Part shown: piece by piece, positions 7,409 through 15,763 of the stretch
Numbering within the stretch: position 1 is the stretch's first letter
Layout: each line of letters starts with the position of its first letter
Source: JAGOGN01 sp036652735
Lineage (GTDB): Bacteria > Bacillota > Clostridia > Lachnospirales > Lachnospiraceae
Direction of reading: 5' to 3'
DNA length: 15,785 nucleotides
Assembly (NCBI GenBank): GCA_036652735.1
Contig: JAVVVI010000038.1
Span: forward strand, 1 to 15,785
The notes under the pieces: model-generated
Told to the model about the DNA's origin: nothing
Databases searched by the model: none
What the model saw: the letters and a program-made list of their open reading frames with translations, nothing else
Translations under genes and position numbers: made by a program

Positions 7409-8872
7409 ATGGATAGAATGGAAGATATAATCATTATAGGTGGCGGAGTCATAGGCTGTTCCATTGCCAGGGAATTGTCCAGATATCGCCGAAGGGTGTT
7501 GGTATTAGAGAAAAATAGTGATGTATGTGAGGGAACCAGTAAAGCAAATAGTGGAATTGTTCATGCCGGTTATGACGCGTTGCCCGGAACAAAGAAAGCA
7601 TATTTTAATTTATTGGGCAATCAGTGCATGGAAGAACTTTGTCAGGAACTGCAGGTTCCTTTTTCACGAATTGGTTCTTTGGTTCTATCTCCAGAAGGTA
7701 AGGGAGAAGAAACATTAAAAAGACTGTATCAACAAGGAATACGCAATGGTGTATCCGGATTAGAACTGATTACCGGGGAAAGAATAAAAGCGTTTGAACA
7801 GGGTTTGGCACCGGAGATTACACAGGCACTATATGCACCCAGTGCAGGAATTGTCTGTCCATTTGAGTTGACAATAGCAATGGCAGAAAATGCCATAAAT
7901 AATGGTGCAGAAATTCAGTTAAATACCTGTGTAACGAAAATCGAGAAATTAACCCGAGGATATTGCGTTTACGCAGAAAAGAATGGAGCTACACAAGTCT
8001 ATAAGTGTGATTTTATCATAAATGCAGCTGGAGTTTATGCAGACGAATTTCATAATATGGTGTCAAAAGATAAGATTTTGATTGTACCACGGAAGGGAGA
8101 ATATTGTCTGCTGGATAAAAACAGTGCAGATCTTGTGCAGCACACCCTGTTTCAACTTCCAACCGAAGCCGGGAAAGGCGTGCTTATAACGCCAACGGTT
8201 CATGGTAATATTCTAATGGGGCCAACGGCAGAAGAAATTGAAGATAAAGAAGGAATCAATACTACCGGTGCAGGGCTGAATAAAATTATGACATTGACAG
8301 CAAGGAGTATTACCGGTGAGTATAAACGTGGAATTATTACTTCATTTGCAGGACTGCGGGCGCATGAACGAGGTGGAGATTTTATTGTAGAAGAAGTAAA
8401 AGATGCACCGGGTTTTATAGATGCAGCAGGAATCGATTCACCGGGACTCACCTGTGCACCGGCAATTGGATCTTATATTGCAGATTTAATGCAGCAGATT
8501 CAACCGGCAGAAAAAAAGAAGGACTTTCAAAGAACCCGCAAAGGAATGATTCATATGGCAGAACTTTCTTTTGCGGAGCAGGAACGAATCATAAAAGAAA
8601 ATCCTCAATATGGCAGAATTGTTTGCAGATGTGAGCAGGTAACGGAAGGCGAAATCAGAGATGCGCTTCATAGACCGCTACCGGCAACCACCATGGATGG
8701 AATTAAGCGCAGAACCAGAGCCGGAATGGGGCGGTGCCAGTCCGGGTTCTGTACATCAAGAACAATGGAGCTCCTTGGGGATGAATTGAAACTCAAGCAA
8801 ACTGAAATTAAGAAAAACAGTAAACAGTCCTATCAGCTTTTGGGAAATACAAAAGAGGAAGGAGAGACGTAA
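7409..8872 (+). CDS. glpA: GlpA-like FAD-dependent glycerol-3-phosphate dehydrogenase/oxidoreductase with BFD [2Fe-2S] domain
   Basis: This 487-residue flavoprotein starts with a Rossmann FAD-binding motif (GGGVIG 11-16). It continues as a DAO-type oxidoreductase domain to about residue 365; the stretch SKANSGIVHAGYD (44-56) is typical of the GlpA/LhgO group. A BFD-like [2Fe-2S] domain follows with C406-x-C408 and C443-x4-C448 (VCRCE and GRCQSGFC). The C-terminal 25 residues are lysine-rich and look unstructured. The likely reaction is oxidation of glycerol-3-phosphate to dihydroxyacetone phosphate, with electrons passed to the partner flavoprotein encoded three bases downstream. The nearby glycerol kinase supports this substrate. 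ATG 7409 has GGAAGGAAG (7392-7400) eight bases upstream. Related LhgO-type hydroxyglutarate oxidases share the fold, so the exact substrate remains inferred. Confidence 0.85.
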   Translation: MDRMEDIIIIGGGVIGCSIARELSRYRRRVLVLEKNSDVCEGTSKANSGIVHAGYDALPGTKKAYFNLLGNQCMEELCQELQVPFSRIGSLVLSPEGKGEETLKRLYQQGIRNGVSGLELITGERIKAFEQGLAPEITQALYAPSAGIVCPFELTIAMAENAINNGAEIQLNTCVTKIEKLTRGYCVYAEKNGATQVYKCDFIINAAGVYADEFHNMVSKDKILIVPRKGEYCLLDKNSADLVQHTLFQLPTEAGKGVLITPTVHGNILMGPTAEEIEDKEGINTTGAGLNKIMTLTARSITGEYKRGIITSFAGLRAHERGGDFIVEEVKDAPGFIDAAGIDSPGLTCAPAIGSYIADLMQQIQPAEKKKDFQRTRKGMIHMAELSFAEQERIIKENPQYGRIVCRCEQVTEGEIRDALHRPLPATTMDGIKRRTRAGMGRCQSGFCTSRTMELLGDELKLKQTEIKKNSKQSYQLLGNTKEEGET

Positions 8873-8875
8873 TTC

Positions 8876-9850
8876 ATGGATTATCATAAAATAGTAATCG
8901 TAGGTGGAGGACCGGCAGGAATGGCAGCGGCAGTAGCGGCTTGGGAATCAGGGGAACAGGATGTTCTGATTGTAGAACGTGAAAAACGCCTTGGCGGAAT
9001 CTTAAATCAATGTATTCATAGTGGATTTGGACTTCAGACCTTTCAGGAAGAATTAACTGGACCGGAATATGCATTACGCTATAGTTATCAAATAAGAGAA
9101 AAAAAGATGCTGACATATACAGATACCATGGTTCTCTCCATTTCAGATAAGAAGCAGCTGACATTGATGAATGAGGAAAAAGGAATTTTTAAAATTCAGG
9201 CAGAGGCAATTGTATTGGCAATGGGATGCAGAGAGCGACCAAGAGGAGCTTTAAATATACCGGGATATCGACCGGCAGGAATCTATTCAGCAGGTACGGC
9301 CCAGTATTTTGTGAATATGGAGGGCTTTCTACCTGGAAAAGAAATTGTAATTCTTGGATCCGGAGATATTGGATTGATTATGGCAAGGCGTATGACCCTG
9401 GAAGGTTGCTGCGTAAAAGCAGTGGCAGAGCTAATGCCAAAATCTTCCGGTTTGAACCGTAACATATCCCAGTGCCTTCTAGATTATGACATTCCATTGC
9501 TATTAAGCACCACAGTAGTAAACATAATGGGGAAGGAACGGGTAGAGGGTGTGACGCTTGCCAATGTGGATGAAAAGTTGCAACCGATTCCCGGAACAGA
9601 ACAGGATATTTCTTGTGATACCCTGCTTTTGTCTTGTGGATTGATACCTGAAAATGAACTTACTGTTGGAATGGGAATTACATTAAATCCTGAAACAAAT
9701 GGACCCTTTGTATCAGACGAATTAGAGACAGCGATTCCGGGGGTATTTGCAGCAGGAAATGTAGTTCATGTACATGATTTAGTGGACAGGGTATCCGCAG
9801 AAGCAGAAAAAGCAGGGAAATATGCGGCAAAATTTGTGCAAAGAGAATAA
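8876..9850 (+). CDS. GlpB/NoxA-like FAD/NAD(P)-dependent oxidoreductase, partner of the GlpA-like enzyme
   Basis: This 324-residue flavoprotein has two Rossmann motifs: an FAD site at GGGPAG (10-15) and a second nucleotide-binding site at GSGDIG (161-166), the layout of pyridine-nucleotide-disulfide-reductase-fold enzymes. It carries the LGGILNQCIHSGFG block (39-52) with C46, which is characteristic of the partner subunit beside GlpA-like enzymes, and the C-terminal FAD motif around GVFAAGNVVHVHDLVD (289-304). It probably passes electrons between the GlpA-like subunit and NAD(P) or another acceptor. Relatives I recall are about 400-420 residues, with extra sequence after the HDLVD motif; this one stops soon after it, apparently naturally. 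It begins three bases after the previous gene, with a GGAAGGAG-type ribosome binding site. The small DUF1667 protein that often follows in Firmicutes is absent. Confidence 0.82.
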   Translation: MDYHKIVIVGGGPAGMAAAVAAWESGEQDVLIVEREKRLGGILNQCIHSGFGLQTFQEELTGPEYALRYSYQIREKKMLTYTDTMVLSISDKKQLTLMNEEKGIFKIQAEAIVLAMGCRERPRGALNIPGYRPAGIYSAGTAQYFVNMEGFLPGKEIVILGSGDIGLIMARRMTLEGCCVKAVAELMPKSSGLNRNISQCLLDYDIPLLLSTTVVNIMGKERVEGVTLANVDEKLQPIPGTEQDISCDTLLLSCGLIPENELTVGMGITLNPETNGPFVSDELETAIPGVFAAGNVVHVHDLVDRVSAEAEKAGKYAAKFVQRE

Positions 9851-9866
9851 ATGGAGGGTTGTGAAT

Positions 9867-11363
9867 ATGGAACAATATGTAATGGCATTAGATCAGGGGA
9901 CGACCAGCTCGCGCTGTATTTTATTTAACAAAAGCGGTCATATTGTAAGTATGGCACAGAAGGAATTTGAACAAATATATCCAAAACCCGGTTGGGTAGA
10001 ACATAATCCATTGGATTTATGGGCGTCACAGCTTGCTGTTGCGATAGAAGCAATGGTAACCCAGGGCGTAAAACCGGAAAATATTTGTGGAATTGGTATT
10101 ACCAATCAAAGAGAAACTACCATTGTATGGGATAAGATTACAGGGGAACCGGTTTACAATGCAATTGTATGGCAGTGCAGAAGAACAGCACCTATGATTG
10201 ATCAACTAAAAAAAGATGGTATGGAAGAAAAAATCCTGGAAAAAACAGGCTTAATTCCCGATGCTTATTTTAGTGCAACAAAGATTGCCTGGATTCTGGA
10301 ACAGGTTCCGGGAGCAAGAGAGAAGGCAGAAAAAGGTGAATTATTATTTGGTACGGTGGACACCTGGCTGGTATATAATTTAACAAAAGGGAAATTGCAT
10401 ATTACAGATTATACCAACGCATCCAGAACCATGCTTTTTGATATTAAAAATCGCTGTTGGGACAAAGAACTTATGGATTATTTTAATATACCGGAATCAA
10501 TGCTTCCAAAGGTATGCCCATCCAGTCAGATTTATGGAGAAGTGGATACCAGAGTATTTGGGGCACCAATTCCAATTGCAGGTATTGCAGGTGATCAGCA
10601 GGCGGCATTATTTGGACAATGCTGTTTTCAGCCGGGAGATACAAAGAATACCTATGGAACCGGCTGCTTTTTATTAATGAATACCGGAAATCGGCCAATT
10701 CGTTCTAAGAGTGGATTAATTACAACCATTGCAGCGACACAGGAAGGAACCATAGAGTATGCATTAGAAGGAAGTGTCTTTGTTGCAGGAGCAGCGATTC
10801 AGTGGCTGAGGGATGGTTTGAGAATGATTAAGTCAGCCGCACAGTCGGAAGAATATACCGTTGAAACAAGGGATACAGGAGGGGTGTATGTGGTTCCTTC
10901 TTTTGCGGGAATGGGCGCACCTTATTGGAATCCATACGCAAGAGGAAGTATTTATGGAATTACCAGAGGCTGTACAAAGGAGCATTTTATTACTGCAACA
11001 TTGGAATCCATTGCCTATCAAACCGTTGATATTTTAAAAGCAATTGAAGAAGACTCCGGAATTGCCCTTACCGGATTAAAAGTAGACGGTGGAGCCAGTG
11101 CCAATGATTTTTTAATGCAGTTTCAGTCAGATATTTTAAATACAGAGGTTCAGAGACCAAAAAGCATCGAAACGACAGCCTTAGGAGCAGCATACCTGGC
11201 AGGTCTTGCTACCGGATATTGGAAAAATAAAGAAGAAATTGTTGAAAACTGGCAGATGGGACATAAATTTAGTCCAAATATGCCGGAAGACGTAAGAGAG
11301 AAAAAGCTTAAGGGATGGAAACGTGCAGTAAAAGCCACGCTTCTATGGGCTGACGAGGAATGA
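9867..11363 (+). CDS. glpK: Glycerol kinase
   Basis: This FGGY-family kinase phosphorylates glycerol with ATP to glycerol-3-phosphate, the substrate of the two preceding oxidoreductases. Diagnostic blocks are MALDQGTTSSRC at the N-terminus, GITNQRETTIVWD, AIVWQCRRTA, the catalytic-Asp segment ITDYTNASRTMLF, GIAGDQQAALFGQ, NTYGTGCF and the C-terminal ATP-site segment VDGGASANDFLMQ. The length is 498 residues, full size. ATG 9867 has GGAGGG (9853-9858) eight bases upstream; a GTG at 9861 is in frame but too close to that site. The loop that carries a PTS-phosphorylated His in enterococcal GlpK (YHFYG) aligns here with RVFG, without His, so control by HPr phosphorylation is unlikely. No glycerol facilitator glpF is present in the window. 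It begins 16 bases after the preceding stop, so it is in the same operon. Confidence 0.96.
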   Translation: MEQYVMALDQGTTSSRCILFNKSGHIVSMAQKEFEQIYPKPGWVEHNPLDLWASQLAVAIEAMVTQGVKPENICGIGITNQRETTIVWDKITGEPVYNAIVWQCRRTAPMIDQLKKDGMEEKILEKTGLIPDAYFSATKIAWILEQVPGAREKAEKGELLFGTVDTWLVYNLTKGKLHITDYTNASRTMLFDIKNRCWDKELMDYFNIPESMLPKVCPSSQIYGEVDTRVFGAPIPIAGIAGDQQAALFGQCCFQPGDTKNTYGTGCFLLMNTGNRPIRSKSGLITTIAATQEGTIEYALEGSVFVAGAAIQWLRDGLRMIKSAAQSEEYTVETRDTGGVYVVPSFAGMGAPYWNPYARGSIYGITRGCTKEHFITATLESIAYQTVDILKAIEEDSGIALTGLKVDGGASANDFLMQFQSDILNTEVQRPKSIETTALGAAYLAGLATGYWKNKEEIVENWQMGHKFSPNMPEDVREKKLKGWKRAVKATLLWADEE

Positions 11364-11402
11364 TTCCGGTAAAAAGGAATAGAGTAATAAAAAAGGACTT
11401 TT

Positions 11403-12314
11403 ATGATTGGATTATATGCACGGCAATCCATTGATAAGCTGGGAAGTCTATCGGTGGAAGGGCAGCTTTGTTCTTGCAAAATGGAAGCGAGAGGTCAAGA
11501 ATACAGAGAGTATATTGATCGAGGCTATAGTGGAAAAAATACAAAGCGTCCAGGATTTTTATTACTGATGGAAGCAGTAAGACAGGGGGAGATACAGGCT
11601 GTAATTGTATATAAGCTGGATCGCATCAGCCGTTCCCTTCTTGATTTTGCAAAAATGATGGAATTTTTTGAACAGCATCAGGTCGCGTTTATTTCTTCCA
11701 CTGAGAAGTTTGACACATCAACTCCAATGGGAAGGGCAATGCTCAGCGTAGCAATTATCTTTGCTCAATTAGAGCGGGAGACCATTCAGGCACGGGTAAT
11801 GGATGCGTATGAAATGCGATGTAAGCGGGGACTTTATATGGGTGGAAGAATTCCATTTGGATTTCAACTTTGTGATACTGTAGTGAAAGAAAACAGTACA
11901 TCCATGTATGCGCCCATTCCGGAAGAAGTGAAACAGATTCGTAAAATGTATCAGTGGTATGGAGAACCGGAGATTTCATTGCAAAAAGTTGCAAACTTAC
12001 TGAACAAAGAGGGATATCGAAGAAGAAGTGGAAAGGAATGGATTGCCCCAAGAATTGGTGAACTATTGAAAAATCCCATTTATGTACGGAGCAATGCATC
12101 CATTTATGAATATTACCAGCAACAGGAGATTCAGATAATGAATGCAAAAGAAGAATTTCAGAAAAAGAAGGCCTGTTATCTATATGGTTGTATGGGGGGA
12201 GAAAAAAATATTCTGGTTGTAGCGCCTCATGAAGGACTCATTGAGGCAGAACAATTTTTAAAAGTAGTGAAAAAACATACGCTTTGGGGAAGGACTCCGT
12301 ATCATTCAGGATAA
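11403..12314 (+). CDS. Short serine recombinase (resolvase plus Recombinase domains)
   Basis: The 303-residue protein begins with a serine-recombinase catalytic domain. Nucleophile S9 lies in YARQS with R7; D73, R74 and R77 lie in KLDRISRS; STPMGRAMLSVAIIFAQLERE (106-126) leads into the long helix. Residues about 147-240 match the DNA-binding Recombinase domain (PFGF ... NLLNKEGYRRRSGKEW ... LLKNPIY). Large serine integrases of this class usually exceed 450 residues and carry a Cys-rich zinc ribbon and coiled coil. Here the protein ends shortly after HEGLIEAEQF (276-285), with neither part, but with a clean stop. It may be truncated or a compact resolvase. The catalytic set looks intact. It starts 39 bases after glpK with a modest ribosome binding site (AAAAGG) and no convincing terminator between, so read-through from glpK is likely. 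No att-like repeats or cargo genes were seen. Confidence 0.88.
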   Translation: MIGLYARQSIDKLGSLSVEGQLCSCKMEARGQEYREYIDRGYSGKNTKRPGFLLLMEAVRQGEIQAVIVYKLDRISRSLLDFAKMMEFFEQHQVAFISSTEKFDTSTPMGRAMLSVAIIFAQLERETIQARVMDAYEMRCKRGLYMGGRIPFGFQLCDTVVKENSTSMYAPIPEEVKQIRKMYQWYGEPEISLQKVANLLNKEGYRRRSGKEWIAPRIGELLKNPIYVRSNASIYEYYQQQEIQIMNAKEEFQKKKACYLYGCMGGEKNILVVAPHEGLIEAEQFLKVVKKHTLWGRTPYHSG

Positions 12315-12317
12315 TTT

Positions 12318-12347
12318 GGATTCTAAGAATTTTTATGCTTACAATCC
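12318..12347 (+). terminator. Weak hairpin after the serine recombinase
   Basis: GGATT-C-TAAG (12318-12327) can pair with CTTA-C-AATCC (12338-12347) with one internal C/C mismatch and a 10-base AT-rich loop. It starts three bases after the recombinase stop. There is no T-run after it, so termination is uncertain. Confidence 0.35.
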
Positions 12348-12370
12348 GGAATTTGATGGATGAGAAAGTA

Positions 12371-12399
12371 TTGTCAGAATCTGAATTTTAAGCTATAAT
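12371..12399 (+). promoter_or_regulatory. Sigma-A-type promoter of gltX
   Basis: TTGTCA (12371-12376), a 17-base spacer and a perfect TATAAT (12394-12399) precede gltX. Transcription should start near 12406, so the hairpin at 12415-12436 would sit at the very 5' end of the mRNA. The promoter separates the gltX-helicase unit from the glp-recombinase unit. Confidence 0.8.
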
Positions 12400-12414
12400 A
12401 AGTGAGAGCTAGAG

Positions 12415-12436
12415 GGGAGTACGCAGGCGTACTCCC
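12415..12436 (+). promoter_or_regulatory. Hairpin in the gltX leader
   Basis: GGGAGTACGC (12415-12424) and GCGTACTCCC (12427-12436) form a perfect 10-base inverted repeat separated by AG; as RNA this is about nine pairs with a four-base loop. It lies about ten bases after the predicted transcription start and nine bases before the gltX ribosome binding site (AGAAGGAG, 12445-12452). The following TATTTGAT is a poor U-tract, so a 5' stabilising structure or protein target is as plausible as termination. It is not a T-box: the space is far too short. Confidence 0.6.
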
Positions 12437-12459
12437 TATTTGATAGAAGGAGAATAAAA

Positions 12460-13929
12460 ATGGCAAAGGTAAGAACAAGATTTGCACCCAGTCCAACCGG
12501 AAGGATGCATGTGGGGAACTTAAGGACAGCACTTTATGAATATTTAATTGCAAAACATCACAAGGGAGATTTTATTTTAAGAATTGAGGACACCGATCAG
12601 GAACGGTTTTATGAAGGTGCACTTGATATTATTTATAATACGATGAAACAAACAGGGTTAGTTCACGATGAAGGACCGGATAAGGATGGTGGTTATGGTC
12701 CCTATATTCAAAGTGAACGTCAGGCACAGGGACTGTACTTAAAATATGCATTGGAATTAGTGGACAAGGGAGAGGCGTATTATTGCTTTTGCACCCAGGA
12801 ACGTCTTCAGACCTTGAAGCAGACCGTGGCGGATAAAGAGATTTCAGTGTATGATAAACACTGCTTATCCCTTACAAAAGAAGAGATAGAAAAAAATCTT
12901 TCAGAGAAGAAACCATATGTGATTCGTCAGAACAACCCCAATACAGGTACAACCACCTTCCATGATGAAATATATGGAGATATTACCGTTGAGAATAAAG
13001 AATTGGATGATATGGTTCTGATTAAGTCAGATGGATATCCAACCTATAATTTTGCCAATGTAGTGGACGACCATTTAATGGGAATTACCCATGTCATTCG
13101 TGGAAATGAATATTTATCTTCTTCTCCAAAGTACAATCGTCTCTATGAGGCGTTTGGATGGGAGATTCCACTTTATATTCATTGTCCTTTAATTACAAAT
13201 GAAGAACATCAGAAGTTAAGTAAGCGAAGCGGTCATTCTTCTTATGAAGATTTACTGGAACAGGGATTCTTAACAGAAGCAATTATTAATTTTGTTGCAT
13301 TGCTTGGATGGAGTCCGGAATCCAATCGTGAGATGTTCAGTTTAGAAGAACTAATTGAAGAATTTGATTTCAGAAGAATGAGTAAATCACCTGCAGTATT
13401 TGATTATGGAAAATTAAAATGGATGAATGGTGAATACATTAAGGCACTTAAACCGGAACAGTTTTACGAAAAGGCACTTCCATATTTAACACAGGTAATT
13501 ACCAAAGAGTTAGATTTAAAGAAAATAGCAGCCATGGTCCAGACCAGAATAGAGACCTTTCCTGAAATAGGAGAGCATATAGATTTTTTTCAGGAATTGC
13601 CGGAGTATGACACGACCATGTATTGTCATAAGAAAATGAAGACAAATGAAGAGACTTCTCTTTCGGTATTAAGAGAGATACTTCCCATATTGGAAGCGCA
13701 AACAGATTATAGTAATGATGCACTTTATGCTAGTTTATCTGATTTTGTTAAAGAAAAGGGATATAAAAACGGTTATGTTATGTGGCCAATTCGTACCGCA
13801 GTCTCAGGCAAACAAATGACGCCTGGTGGTGCGACGGAATTAATGGAGATTCTCTTAAAAGAAGAATCCATAAAAAGAATTAAAATTGGTATTGAGAAAC
13901 TAGCACAAGTTGATAATAAAGAGGAGTAA
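12460..13929 (+). CDS. gltX: Glutamyl-tRNA synthetase
   Basis: This class I aminoacyl-tRNA synthetase charges tRNA-Glu with glutamate in the cytosol. In many Clostridia the same enzyme also charges tRNA-Gln before amidation by GatCAB; that is family knowledge. The 489-residue length is normal. The HIGH-type motif is HVGN (17-20) within APSPTGRMHVGN, and the KMSKS-type motif is KLSKR (252-256). The Glu-binding segment RIEDTDQERF (41-50) is present. A CFC (109-111) and a later HC (134-135) recall the zinc site of bacterial GluRS, though the fourth ligand is not evident. The C-terminal anticodon-binding region runs from about 330. ATG 12460 has AGAAGGAG seven bases upstream. Its stop lies one base before the helicase start, so the two are cotranscribed from the promoter at 12371-12399. 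Confidence 0.97.
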   Translation: MAKVRTRFAPSPTGRMHVGNLRTALYEYLIAKHHKGDFILRIEDTDQERFYEGALDIIYNTMKQTGLVHDEGPDKDGGYGPYIQSERQAQGLYLKYALELVDKGEAYYCFCTQERLQTLKQTVADKEISVYDKHCLSLTKEEIEKNLSEKKPYVIRQNNPNTGTTTFHDEIYGDITVENKELDDMVLIKSDGYPTYNFANVVDDHLMGITHVIRGNEYLSSSPKYNRLYEAFGWEIPLYIHCPLITNEEHQKLSKRSGHSSYEDLLEQGFLTEAIINFVALLGWSPESNREMFSLEELIEEFDFRRMSKSPAVFDYGKLKWMNGEYIKALKPEQFYEKALPYLTQVITKELDLKKIAAMVQTRIETFPEIGEHIDFFQELPEYDTTMYCHKKMKTNEETSLSVLREILPILEAQTDYSNDALYASLSDFVKEKGYKNGYVMWPIRTAVSGKQMTPGGATELMEILLKEESIKRIKIGIEKLAQVDNKEE

Positions 13930-13930
13930 A

Positions 13931-15763
13931 ATGATATTAAATGAATCCCAAAGGGAGGCCGTCCAATATAAGGGCGGTCCTTTGCTTGTACTTGCCGGAC
14001 CGGGTTCCGGAAAAACCTTAGTAATTACAGAAAGAACAAAATATTTAATTCAAGAAGAAAAAGTGCCTCCGGAACAAATTCTGGTTATTTCTTTTACCCG
14101 GGCATCAGCAAAAGAAATGAAGGAACGGTTTCTGCGTCTCATGGATCAAAGAACTACAACCGTTAGTTTTGGAACATTTCATAGTATATTTTTTTCGATT
14201 TTAAAGCGTGCCTATCATTATCAGCCGGAGAATATTGTAAAGGAAGAAGTAAGATTTCAACTGATTGCCCAGATTATACAACAGCTAAGACTGGAATGTG
14301 AAGATGAAGCAGAAATGGCGGGTAATTTATTGGGAGAAATCAGTCTGGTCAAGAATCTTGGAATTAATTTGGACCATTATTATGCAAAAAGCTGTGGAGA
14401 AGAAGAGTTTCGAATGGCTTTTTCAAAGTATCAGGAATTTATGAGACAAAATCATTACATTGATTTTGATGATATGTTAATTTATACGTATGAGTTACTG
14501 ACAGAACGAAAAGATATTCTAGCCGGCTGGCAGAAAAAGTTCCGCTATATATTAATAGATGAATTTCAGGATATTAATAAAATCCAGTTTGATGTCATTC
14601 AGCTATTGGCAGAACCGGAGAATCATATTTTTGCAGTAGGGGATGACGATCAGTCCATATACCGGTTTCGAGGAGCCAAGCCGGAGATTATGCTTGGATT
14701 TCAAGCCTGCTATACAGATGCAAAACGTATTATCCTAGATGTTAATTATCGATCTCAAAAGGAGATTGTGGCAAGTACGCAAAACTTAATTGTACATAAT
14801 TCCAATCGATATGGAAAAGAAATGAAAGCGGCTTTGCGTTCAGAAGGACCGGTTGAATTTAAACTATATCAGGATGAAAAGCAGGAGAGCAAAGAAATAA
14901 TTCAATCCATACAACGCTCTATTCAAGATGGAACTTTGTACAATGATATAACGGTGCTGGTAAGAACCAATACTCAGGCAAGATATTTTACGGAAAAGCT
15001 TATGGAATATAATATTCCATTTCGTATGAAGGAGCGAATGCCCAATATTTACGATCATTTTATTGCAAAAGATGTATTGGCTTATTTAAGGCTGGGAGCA
15101 GGCAGCAGAGCACGTAGTGACTTCTTAAGAATTATGAATCGACCAACCAGATATCTGTCCAGGCAGAGTCTTTATGAAGGGGAAGTGAACTTTAATCATT
15201 GGAAAGAATATTATGAAAAAGCAGAACAATTCTGGATGGTAAAACGAGTGAAGGAACTTTATGAAGATATAGAAGCAATTCATCGTTTATCCCCCTTTGC
15301 TGCCATAAATTATATTCGAAAAGGAATTGGATATGATGCTTATTTGAGAGAATACGCAGAAAAAAGAAATATGAATGAAGCAGAGCTGCTGGAAATATTG
15401 GAGGAACTGCAATTATCGGCAAAAGAGTATTTAACATTGGATGAATGGAGTCAACATATAGAGGAATTTAAAGAAACACTGGCTGCTCAAAACAGGGGAG
15501 AGGTGCAAAGCGATGCCATTACCATTGCAACTCTTCATGCAAGCAAAGGTCTGGAATATGATACCGTATATATTATGGATGTGAATGAGGGCATTATGCC
15601 CTATAAAAAAGCGATTCTATCCTCGGATCTAGAAGAAGAACGTCGGATGTTCTATGTGGGAATGACAAGAGCAAAGCATAAATTGTATTTATCAGCTGTG
15701 AAAATGCGCAATAACCATGAAATTGAACTATCCAGATTTATAAAAGAAGCAGGAGTTCTATAA
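13931..15763 (+). CDS. UvrD/PcrA/Rep-family SF1A DNA helicase, compact form
   Basis: This ATP-dependent 3'-5' DNA helicase acts in repair or replication. From the ATG at 13931 it has 610 residues and all the SF1A motifs: Q motif NESQREA (4-10), Walker A AGPGSGKT (22-29), SFTRASAKEM (motif Ia, 54-63), DEFQD (210-214), GDDDQSIYRFRGA (motif III, 237-249), NYRSQ (272-276), TLHASKGLEYD (motif V, about 534-544) and EEERRMFYVGMTRAK (motif VI, about 568-582). PcrA and UvrD are usually 720-750 residues. Here the 1B/2B regions are shorter and there is no C-terminal extension, so it is a smaller paralog rather than clearly pcrA. GAGGAG (13921-13926), inside the end of gltX, lies four bases before the ATG. 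An in-frame ATG at 13910 lies upstream of that site and was rejected. It ends 22 bases before the window edge and is complete. Confidence 0.92.
   Translation: MILNESQREAVQYKGGPLLVLAGPGSGKTLVITERTKYLIQEEKVPPEQILVISFTRASAKEMKERFLRLMDQRTTTVSFGTFHSIFFSILKRAYHYQPENIVKEEVRFQLIAQIIQQLRLECEDEAEMAGNLLGEISLVKNLGINLDHYYAKSCGEEEFRMAFSKYQEFMRQNHYIDFDDMLIYTYELLTERKDILAGWQKKFRYILIDEFQDINKIQFDVIQLLAEPENHIFAVGDDDQSIYRFRGAKPEIMLGFQACYTDAKRIILDVNYRSQKEIVASTQNLIVHNSNRYGKEMKAALRSEGPVEFKLYQDEKQESKEIIQSIQRSIQDGTLYNDITVLVRTNTQARYFTEKLMEYNIPFRMKERMPNIYDHFIAKDVLAYLRLGAGSRARSDFLRIMNRPTRYLSRQSLYEGEVNFNHWKEYYEKAEQFWMVKRVKELYEDIEAIHRLSPFAAINYIRKGIGYDAYLREYAEKRNMNEAELLEILEELQLSAKEYLTLDEWSQHIEEFKETLAAQNRGEVQSDAITIATLHASKGLEYDTVYIMDVNEGIMPYKKAILSSDLEEERRMFYVGMTRAKHKLYLSAVKMRNNHEIELSRFIKEAGVL

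Noticed and set aside
11363..11380. ATTCC/GGAAT inverted repeat after glpK as a terminator.
   Set aside because: Only 5 bp with an 8-base loop and no T-run follows; too weak to support.
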